NCBI RefSeq assembly: GCF_900169785.1
Contig: NZ_FWER01000033.1
Location: forward strand, 57,319 to 104,297
DNA: 46,979 bases
From: Rhizobium sullae
GTDB taxonomy: Bacteria > Pseudomonadota > Alphaproteobacteria > Rhizobiales > Rhizobiaceae
Direction of reading: 5' to 3'
Shown: positions 41,278 through 46,979 of the stretch, one piece after another
Position numbering within the stretch: position 1 is the stretch's first letter
Layout of the letters: every line of letters starts with the position of its first letter
Translations under genes and position numbers: made by a program
The notes under the pieces: generated by a model
Database searches by the model: none
What the model was told of the DNA's origin: nothing
Seen by the model: only the letters and a program-made list of their open reading frames with translations

Positions 41278-42273
41278 TCAGAAGACCTTGGAGAACTGGT
41301 CGATGTTCGAGGCGTTGTAGACGAACGGGTCTGCCATTGCGGCCTCGCCGTTGTCGCCAACCTTGATCTTGCCCATGCGGCCGGCTTCGATCTCGCTGCC
41401 CGGCTTGCCGTCGGTTTCACCCTTGACAAGGCGATAGGCAATCTGCGCGGCTGAATAGCCGAGGTCGATCGGGTTCCAGATGGCGAATTCCTTCGTCGCG
41501 CCCGACTTGATCGCACCGGCCATTTCGGACGGCAGACCGAGACCCGTGACATAGACCTTGCCGACGAGACCCTTGTCTTCGACGACCTTGGATGCCGCCA
41601 GAACGCCGACCGTCGTCGGAGCGACGATGACCTTGACGTTCGGGTTGGACTTCAAGAGGCCTTCGGCTTCGCGGTAGGACTTGTCCGAAAGATCGTCGCC
41701 GTAAACGGTGGTGACGAGGTTCAGGCCCGGGAAGTCCTTGAGCTGCTTCTTCATCTGGTCGATCCAGATGTTCTGGTTCGTCGAGGTCGTCGTTGCCGAC
41801 AGGATCGCGAAATCGCCCTTGCCGCCGTCAAGGTGATCCTTGACAAGCGTCAGGCACATCTTGCCGATCAGCTCGTTGGACGATGGGTTGAGCTGCAGGA
41901 TGCGGCCTTCAGCGGCGACACCGGAATCCCAGGAAATGACCTTGATGCCGCGCTGTGTAGCCTTCTTCAAAGCCGGAACGACAGCGTCCGGGTCGTTCGC
42001 CGAAATCGCGATGGCATCGACGCCCTGTGCGATCAGCGAATTGATGACTTCGATCTGGCCTTCGGCCGTCGTCGAGGTCGGGCCGGTATAGATCACTTCG
42101 ACACCGCCGAGCTCCTTGGCGGCTTCCTGGGCACCCTTGTTGGCCGCATCGAAGAAGCCGTTACCGAGCGACTTGACGACAAGACCGATCTTCATGTCGG
42201 CAGCACTTGCCGTGCCTGCCATCATGGCGACGGCGAGTGCGACGCCCACCGCGAGTTTCTTTGCGAGTTTCAT
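41278..42273 (-). CDS. rhaS: Rhamnose ABC transporter substrate-binding protein RhaS
   Basis: A 331-residue periplasmic sugar-binding protein of the Peripla_BP_4 (RbsB-like) group. The signal peptide is residues 1-24 (ending AGTASA before ADMKIGLVV). KSLGNGFFDAANKGAQEAAKE is the family start, QGVDAIAISANDPDAVVPAL and VISWDSGVA are ligand-domain segments, and VKVIVAPTTVGVLAASKV lies in the second lobe. GGGAGGAT precedes the ATG. It is the first structural gene after rhaR, and a hairpin follows it. Confidence 0.93.
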   Translation of the reverse strand: MKLAKKLAVGVALAVAMMAGTASAADMKIGLVVKSLGNGFFDAANKGAQEAAKELGGVEVIYTGPTSTTAEGQIEVINSLIAQGVDAIAISANDPDAVVPALKKATQRGIKVISWDSGVAAEGRILQLNPSSNELIGKMCLTLVKDHLDGGKGDFAILSATTTSTNQNIWIDQMKKQLKDFPGLNLVTTVYGDDLSDKSYREAEGLLKSNPNVKVIVAPTTVGVLAASKVVEDKGLVGKVYVTGLGLPSEMAGAIKSGATKEFAIWNPIDLGYSAAQIAYRLVKGETDGKPGSEIEAGRMGKIKVGDNGEAAMADPFVYNASNIDQFSKVF

Positions 42274-42324
42274 GCTTTCATCCTCCCACGTTGATTAAGA
42301 CTAACTACACCTGGCCGGCGCTTC

Positions 42325-43137
42325 TCAGGCGACCGACGAGGAATCCTCCTTCACCGATTGCAGGCCGGCGCTCGCGACGACGAGTCGGATGCCTGCATCC
42401 TCGATCATCTTGGCGGAATCGTCTTGGATGCCGTCGTCGGTGATGATCGTCGAAACACGGTCGAGCGGGCACAGAATGAGGCTCGACCGGCGGCGGAACT
42501 TGCTGGAATCGACCATGACGACGAGTTCGTCGGCCTGATGCATCAGCTTCTGTTCGCTTTGAATGATCTGCGCGTCGGCTTCCATGATGCCGAGCGGGCC
42601 GACGCCCTGAGCTCCGATGAAAAAACGGCGCGCATAGAAATTGCGGATGGCGTCATTGTCGAAGGGCGACAGGATGAGGCTCTGCTCGCGGTAGATTACG
42701 CCGCCCGGCACCGTCACCGTATTCTTGGAATGTTTTACCAAATGCTCGGCGATCGCGAAAGAATTCGTCATGACCTGCATGCGATGCGCCGACATGAAGT
42801 GCACCATCTGGAAGGTCGTCGTGCCGCCATTGATGATGATTGCGTCGCCCGGGTCGCAAAGATCGACCGCGGCCCGCGCAATTGCGCGCTTTTTATCGAT
42901 ATTGACAGATTCTGAAACTCTAAAGGGGCGGCCCGCGAGATTGCCGAGCTGCGGTGGATGGACGGCCTCGGCGCCGCCACGCACACGCCGGATCTTGCCC
43001 TGCACATGGAGAGCCGCAATGTCACGACGGATCGTAGCCTCGGAAGCCCCGGTCAATTCGGAAATATCCTGAATTGTGACGACCGATTTTTCCTGGACCG
43101 CGCTCAAGATGATGCGATGGCGTTCACGTTCGTGCAT
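42325..43137 (-). CDS. rhaR: DeoR-family regulator of rhamnose genes, RhaR
   Basis: A 270-residue DeoR/GlpR-type repressor. The N-terminal helix-turn-helix is VVTIQDISELTGASEATIRRDIAAL (about 18-42), followed by GKIRRVRGGA. The DeoR sensor domain has AIIINGGTTTFQMVHFM and the phosphosugar-isomerase-like fold. GGGAGGAGCC precedes the ATG at 43137; the frame is open to 43185, but that would run over the operator region. Despite its name it is not an AraC-type RhaR as in E. coli. It is divergent from rhaD, with paired operator-like sites between. Confidence 0.93.
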   Translation of the reverse strand: MHERERHRIILSAVQEKSVVTIQDISELTGASEATIRRDIAALHVQGKIRRVRGGAEAVHPPQLGNLAGRPFRVSESVNIDKKRAIARAAVDLCDPGDAIIINGGTTTFQMVHFMSAHRMQVMTNSFAIAEHLVKHSKNTVTVPGGVIYREQSLILSPFDNDAIRNFYARRFFIGAQGVGPLGIMEADAQIIQSEQKLMHQADELVVMVDSSKFRRRSSLILCPLDRVSTIITDDGIQDDSAKMIEDAGIRLVVASAGLQSVKEDSSSVA

Positions 43138-43156
43138 TTGGCTCCTCCCTGTCGCA

Positions 43157-43185
43157 TTTATTTCGTATCCGTTAAAAGCTGTCAA
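43157..43185 (-). promoter_or_regulatory. Candidate rhaR operon promoter
   Basis: On the minus strand TTGACA (43185-43180) and AATAAA (43162-43157) are 17 bases apart, about 20 bases before the rhaR start at 43137. The -35 element is the outer edge of the left operator-like repeat, so repressor binding would block it. Confidence 0.45.
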
Positions 43186-43202
43186 TCAAAAACGATCAAG
43201 AA
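43180..43202. promoter_or_regulatory. Left operator-like repeat of the rhaR-rhaD region
   Basis: This 23-base site is an inverted copy of 43230-43252, matching at 21 positions. Its core is AATCAAAAACGATCAA. The ATC-N-AAAACGAT pattern resembles DeoR/GlpR-type sites. It overlaps the candidate -35 of the rhaR operon. Confidence 0.65.
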
Positions 43203-43229
43203 TCTTCATATTGCGCTGCACAATAATTG

Positions 43230-43252
43230 TTTTTGATCGTTTTCGATTGACA
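43230..43252. promoter_or_regulatory. Right operator-like repeat of the rhaR-rhaD region
   Basis: The partner of the left site, centred 50 bases away (about five helical turns). Its core GATCGTTTTCGATTGACA contains the exact inverted repeat ATCG-TTTT-CGAT and ends with TTGACA (43247-43252). Confidence 0.65.
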
Positions 43253-43276
43253 ATGTGCGTTTTGATGAGCGATACC
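43247..43276 (+). promoter_or_regulatory. Candidate rhaDI promoter
   Basis: TTGACA at 43247-43252 is followed 17-18 bases later by CGATACC, a weak -10 (43270-43276). It lies about 57 bases before the rhaD ATG. The -35 is inside the right operator-like repeat, which suggests repression by RhaR in the absence of rhamnose metabolites. Confidence 0.4.
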
Positions 43277-43332
43277 GTCACCGAATAGCACGTGGATTTC
43301 GTCCGCGCATAAGGCACACAAGGGAGGATGAC

Positions 43333-45429
43333 ATGGCGGCCACCGTCCGGCTTCTTGAGAACCGTTGGGATAATTCTTACGCAGCAGGGCTCGATGAACC
43401 CGGCAAGCTGCTCTACCGCTCGAACCTGCTTGGCGCCGACAAGCGCATTACCAACTATGGTGGCGGCAATACCTCGGCCAAAGTGATGGAAACGGATCCG
43501 CTCACTGGCGATAAGGTCAAGGTTCTCTGGGTGAAGGGCTCCGGCGGCGACGTCGGCACCATCAAGCTCGATGGCTTTGCGACGCTCTATCAGGACAAGC
43601 TCGATTCGCTGAAAGGCATCTATAAGGGCGTCGAGGACGAAGACCGCATGGTCGGCTTCCTGCCGCATTGCACGTTCAATCTGAATTCCCGTGCCGCCTC
43701 CATCGATACGCCGCTGCATGGTTTCGTGCCCTTCACACATGTCGACCACATGCATCCGGACGCGATAATCGCAATCGCCGCATCCAAGAATTCCAAGGAA
43801 CTGACGCGGCAGATATTCGGCGACGACATCGGCTGGCTGCCCTGGCGCCGCCCGGGCTTCCAGCTCGGCCTCGATCTCGAAGCCTTCGTCAAGGCGAACC
43901 CGCACGCCAAGGGTGTCGTGCTCGAAAGTCACGGCCTCTTCACCTGGGCGAACGACGCCAAGGCCTGCTACGAGCTGACCCTCGACATCATCAACAAAGC
44001 CATCGTCTGGTTTGCAGAAAAGACCGAGGGCAAGACGATCTTCGGCGGTGCTGCAACGCAGAGCCTGCCGGTTTCCGAACGCCGCGCGATTGCGGCCCGC
44101 TTGATGCCGGAAATCCGGGGCCGGATCGGAAAGCAAGAGCGCAAGCTCGGCCATTTCGACGATCAGGATGCTGTACTCGAATTCGTAAATTCGAAGAGCC
44201 TGCGTCCGCTGGGTGCGCTCGGCACCAGCTGCCCGGACCACTTCCTGCGCACCAAGATTCGCCCGCTGATCGTCGATTTTGACCCGGCAAGGCCGGATGT
44301 CGATGCGATCGTTGCCGGCCTCGACAAGGCGCTGGAGGACTATCGCGCCGACTACGCCCGCTATTACAACGACTGCAAGCACGATAATTCGCCCGCCATG
44401 CGCGATGCGAACCCGGTCATATTCCTTGTTCCCGGTGTCGGCATGTTCTCCTTTGCCCGCGACAAGGCAACCGCCCGCATCGCCAGCGAATTCTACGTCA
44501 ATGCAATCAACGTGATGCGCGGCGCTTCGACGGTTTCCGAATACCAAGGCCTGCCGGAACAGGAAGCCTTCGATATCGAATACTGGCTGCTGGAAGAAGC
44601 CAAGCTGCAGCGCATGCCGAAGCCCAAGAGCCTTGCCGGGAAGGTTGCCTTCGTCACCGGCGGTGCCGGCGGCATCGGCCGGGCAACGGCGGCGCGTCTG
44701 GTAGGCGAGGGCGCCTGCGTGGTGCTTGCCGATATCGACCAGTCGGCACTGGAGGCGACTGAAGCCGACTTCGTGAAGAAGCACGGTGCGGATGCGGTTC
44801 GCACCGTAAAGCTCGACGTCACCAGGGAGGATGCGGTGGTCTCATCCTTTGGGGAATCCTGTGTCGAGTTCGGTGGCATCGACATCCTCGTTTCGAATGC
44901 CGGCATTGCGTCGTCGGCGCCGATCGAAAGCACCGAGCTTTCGATGTGGAACAAGAACATCGACATCCTGGCGACCGGCTATTTCCTCGTTTCGCGCGAA
45001 GCCTTCCGCCTGTTCCGCAGGCAGAGCCTCGGCGGCAATGTGGTCTTCGTCGCATCGAAGAACGGCCTCGCATCATCACCGAACGCTGCTGCCTATTGCA
45101 CGGCCAAGGCCGCCGAAATTCATCTCGCCCGCTGCCTGGCGCTCGAAGGCGCAGAAGCCGGCATTCGCGTCAATACGGTGAACCCCGATGCTGTGCTGCG
45201 CGGCTCGAAGATCTGGAACGGCGAGTGGCGCGAACAGCGCGCGGCTTCCTCGAAGATCGAAGTGGACGACCTTGAGGAACACTACCGCAAGCGTTCGATG
45301 CTGAAGCTCAACGTCTTCCCGGAAGATATTGCCGAGGCGATCTATTTTCTCGCTTCGGACCTTTCGGCAAAATCCACCGGCAACATCATCAACGTCGATG
45401 CCGGCAACGCACAGAGCTTCCCGCGCTAA
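43333..45429 (+). CDS. rhaD: Bifunctional L-rhamnulose-1-phosphate aldolase / lactaldehyde dehydrogenase
   Basis: A 698-residue fusion. The N-terminal class II aldolase domain (about 1-420) has TNYGGGNTSAKV, a zinc-type cluster in FTHVDHMHPDA and later VVLESHGLFTW. It would split rhamnulose 1-phosphate into dihydroxyacetone phosphate and L-lactaldehyde. The C-terminal SDR domain (about 430-698) has VAFVTGGAGGIGRATA, LVSNAGIAS, and the catalytic AYCTAKAA (Tyr-x3-Lys), and would oxidise lactaldehyde. AGGGAGG lies five bases before the ATG at 43333; the frame opens at 43255, but that is operator DNA. It begins the rhaDI transcript. Confidence 0.94.
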   Translation: MAATVRLLENRWDNSYAAGLDEPGKLLYRSNLLGADKRITNYGGGNTSAKVMETDPLTGDKVKVLWVKGSGGDVGTIKLDGFATLYQDKLDSLKGIYKGVEDEDRMVGFLPHCTFNLNSRAASIDTPLHGFVPFTHVDHMHPDAIIAIAASKNSKELTRQIFGDDIGWLPWRRPGFQLGLDLEAFVKANPHAKGVVLESHGLFTWANDAKACYELTLDIINKAIVWFAEKTEGKTIFGGAATQSLPVSERRAIAARLMPEIRGRIGKQERKLGHFDDQDAVLEFVNSKSLRPLGALGTSCPDHFLRTKIRPLIVDFDPARPDVDAIVAGLDKALEDYRADYARYYNDCKHDNSPAMRDANPVIFLVPGVGMFSFARDKATARIASEFYVNAINVMRGASTVSEYQGLPEQEAFDIEYWLLEEAKLQRMPKPKSLAGKVAFVTGGAGGIGRATAARLVGEGACVVLADIDQSALEATEADFVKKHGADAVRTVKLDVTREDAVVSSFGESCVEFGGIDILVSNAGIASSAPIESTELSMWNKNIDILATGYFLVSREAFRLFRRQSLGGNVVFVASKNGLASSPNAAAYCTAKAAEIHLARCLALEGAEAGIRVNTVNPDAVLRGSKIWNGEWREQRAASSKIEVDDLEEHYRKRSMLKLNVFPEDIAEAIYFLASDLSAKSTGNIINVDAGNAQSFPR

Positions 45430-45433
45430 GGCG

Positions 45434-45592
45434 TTATTTCCGGAGGATCACCCATATTGCGTGGATGATCCCCGGGATGTAGCCGCAGAGCGTGAGCAAT
45501 ATATTGAGCCAGAAATGCAGGCCGAGCCCGACCTGCAGGAACACGCCGAGCGGCGGCAGGATGATCGCGAGAAGTATGCGGATGACGTCCAC
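45434..45592 (-). CDS. Pmp3/YqaE-family (UPF0057) small membrane protein
   Basis: A 52-residue protein encoded antisense in the rhaD-rhaI gap. It starts with GTG at 45592, preceded five bases earlier by AAAGAGG. Translation reads MDVIRILLAIILPPLGVFLQ, then VGLGLHFWLNILLTLCGYIP, then GIIHAIWVILRK. This is the two-helix Pmp3/YqaE pattern with its conserved LPPLGV, FWINILLT-like and YIPGIIHA segments. Family members are small plasma-membrane proteins tied to membrane potential and stress in yeast, plants and bacteria. Its stop is four bases from the rhaD stop. It has no evident link with rhamnose use. Confidence 0.9.
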   Translation of the reverse strand: MDVIRILLAIILPPLGVFLQVGLGLHFWLNILLTLCGYIPGIIHAIWVILRK

Positions 45593-45672
45593 GAGCGCCT
45601 CTTTGGTGGGTTAGGAATGAAGCAATAGAACGCAGAACAGGGCCCCATGGTTCGCGTTTCAGGGAGGATTTG

Positions 45673-46965
45673 ATGGCTGAGTTCAGGATTGCGCAGGATC
45701 TGATCGTCGAGGAAAACGACAAGAGGACGGCGGCGCTCAAGGCCGATTACGACGCGCTCGGTGCAAACCTTGCCCGCCGCGGCATAGACATCGACGCCAT
45801 TACGAAAAAGGTCGCAGCATTCTTCGTCGCTGTTCCCTCCTGGGGCGTGGGAACGGGTGGCACACGCTTTGCCCGCTTTCCCGGCACGGGCGAGCCGCGC
45901 GGCATCTTTGACAAGCTGGACGATTGCGCCGTCATTCATCAACTGACGCAGGCAACGCCGACCGTTTCCCTCCATATTCCCTGGGACAAGGCTGATGCCG
46001 GCGAGTTGAAGGCCAAAGGTGATGCGCTCGGCCTTAGCTTCGATGCAATGAATTCCAACACGTTCTCGGATGCGCCGGGCCAGAAATATTCCTATAAATA
46101 TGGCTCGCTCAGCCATACGGACGCGGCGACGCGCCAACAAGCCATCGAGCACAACCTCGAATGCATCGAGATCGGAAAGGCGATCGGCTCCAAGGCCCTG
46201 ACGGTCTGGATCGGCGACGGCTCGAACTTCCCCGGCCAGAGCAACTTCACCAAAGCTTTCGAACGCTACCTTGCCTCCATGGCGGATATCTACAAGGCGT
46301 TGCCGGAGGACTGGAAGCTGTTCTCCGAACACAAGATGTACGAGCCGGCCTTCTATTCGACGATCGTGCAGGACTGGGGCACCAACTATCTGATCGCTCA
46401 GACGCTCGGCCCCAAAGCGCAGTGCCTCGTGGACCTAGGTCACCATGCACCGAATACCAATATAGAGATGATTGTTGCCCGCCTGATCCAGTTCGGAAAG
46501 CTCGGCGGCTTCCACTTCAACGATTCGAAATATGGCGACGACGACCTGGACGCGGGTTCGATCGAGCCTTACCGTCTGTTCCTCGTCTTCAACGAACTGG
46601 TCGATGCCGAGCAACGGGGCGTAAATGGCTTCCATCCGGCGCACATGATCGATCAGTCGCACAATGTGACGGACCCGATCGAGAGCCTTATCAATAGCGC
46701 CAACGAAATCCGCCGCGCCTACGCGCAGGCCCTGATCGTCGACCGCGAGGCGCTTTCGGGCTATCAGGACGAGAATGACGCGCTGATGGCGACGGAAACG
46801 CTGAAGCGTGCTTACCGTGCCGATGTCGAGCCGATCCTCGCCGAAGCCCGCCGCCGCGTGGGCGGCGCCATTGACCCGATCGCAGCTTATCGCGCCAGCG
46901 GCTACAGGAAAAAGGTTTCCGCCGAACGCCCAGCCTCTGCGGCCGGCGGCGGCGGTATCATCTAG
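45673..46965 (+). CDS. rhaI: L-rhamnose isomerase (rhizobial/Pseudomonas-type)
   Basis: A 430-residue metal-dependent TIM-barrel isomerase that interconverts L-rhamnose and L-rhamnulose. The start MAEFRIAQDLIVEEND, the segment SWGVGTGGTRFARFPGTGEP, and the metal-site segments SEHKMYEPAFYST, LVDLGHHAPNTNIEMI and FHFNDSKYGDDDLDAG match the well-studied Pseudomonas stutzeri enzyme, as I remember it, including its length. It differs from E. coli RhaA. AGGGAGG precedes the ATG at 45673; a TTG one codon earlier is not needed. It follows rhaD by 243 bases, which contain the antisense Pmp3-like gene. The final 14 bases of the window are noncoding. Confidence 0.95.
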   Translation: MAEFRIAQDLIVEENDKRTAALKADYDALGANLARRGIDIDAITKKVAAFFVAVPSWGVGTGGTRFARFPGTGEPRGIFDKLDDCAVIHQLTQATPTVSLHIPWDKADAGELKAKGDALGLSFDAMNSNTFSDAPGQKYSYKYGSLSHTDAATRQQAIEHNLECIEIGKAIGSKALTVWIGDGSNFPGQSNFTKAFERYLASMADIYKALPEDWKLFSEHKMYEPAFYSTIVQDWGTNYLIAQTLGPKAQCLVDLGHHAPNTNIEMIVARLIQFGKLGGFHFNDSKYGDDDLDAGSIEPYRLFLVFNELVDAEQRGVNGFHPAHMIDQSHNVTDPIESLINSANEIRRAYAQALIVDREALSGYQDENDALMATETLKRAYRADVEPILAEARRRVGGAIDPIAAYRASGYRKKVSAERPASAAGGGGII

Positions 46966-46979
46966 GCCTCCCGAGGCAT

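Noticed and set aside
43186..44784. A 532-codon minus-strand frame opposite rhaD.
   Set aside because: Antisense shadow of the aldolase domain; it would also run through the rha operator region.
45448..46332. A 294-codon minus-strand frame covering the rhaD-rhaI gap.
   Set aside because: It mostly mirrors rhaI. The real gene in that gap is the 52-codon Pmp3-like frame in another register.

Overview
The window looks like a chromosome or large replicon segment of a Rhizobiaceae alphaproteobacterium, most likely the genus Rhizobium. The main evidence is the L-rhamnose locus at the right: a DeoR-type regulator, ABC transporter, mutarotase and kinase read leftward, and a bifunctional aldolase-dehydrogenase plus isomerase read rightward. 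This matches the known rhaRSTPQUK / rhaDI layout of Rhizobium leguminosarum. High GC, GGAGG-type ribosome binding sites and many 4-base ATGA overlaps fit as well.

Bases 1-22,866 are an accessory surface-polysaccharide locus of the Wzx/Wzy type. It holds a secreted pectate-lyase-like enzyme, three GT4 glycosyltransferases, a sulfotransferase, a membrane UDP-sugar 4,6-dehydratase, a Wzy-like polymerase, a Wzc/ExoP-like co-polymerase, a Wzx flippase and a Wza/ExoF-like export protein. It also holds a PglC-like initiating phosphosugar transferase. Behind the transferase comes a tightly packed cassette: formyltransferase, PIG-L deacetylase, DegT aminotransferase, PHP-domain protein, ATP-grasp ligase and SDR epimerase. 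A convergent GMC oxidoreductase closes the locus. The enzyme set suggests a sulfated polysaccharide or glycan containing a 4-amino-4,6-dideoxy sugar whose nitrogen is formylated or otherwise acylated. The wzy and wzx genes run opposite to their neighbours and their ends overlap convergent genes.

Bases 23,055-35,103 are metabolic. They include a dihydrolipoamide/mercuric-reductase-family flavoprotein with a DUF4126-like membrane protein, a 49-residue membrane protein, glutaryl-CoA dehydrogenase, a small cupin and a LysR regulator. Divergent from the regulator is a seven-gene operon: a branched-chain-amino-acid-type (Liv) ABC transporter, a GMC alcohol dehydrogenase and a 3-hydroxyisobutyrate dehydrogenase. 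Its substrate is unknown.

Bases 35,104-46,965 hold a hydratase of the MhpD family and the complete rhamnose locus. Rhamnose is imported by RhaSTPQ, anomerised by RhaU, isomerised by RhaI, phosphorylated by RhaK and cleaved by RhaD, whose dehydrogenase half oxidises lactaldehyde. The divergent rhaR-rhaD promoter region carries two near-identical, oppositely oriented operator-like sites, each with TTGACA at its outer edge. A 52-residue Pmp3/YqaE-family membrane protein, too short and GTG-started to be obvious, lies antisense between rhaD and rhaI.

No tRNA, rRNA, insertion sequence, CRISPR array or replication origin was recognised. All functional calls come from reading motifs and remembered family features; no search was run.
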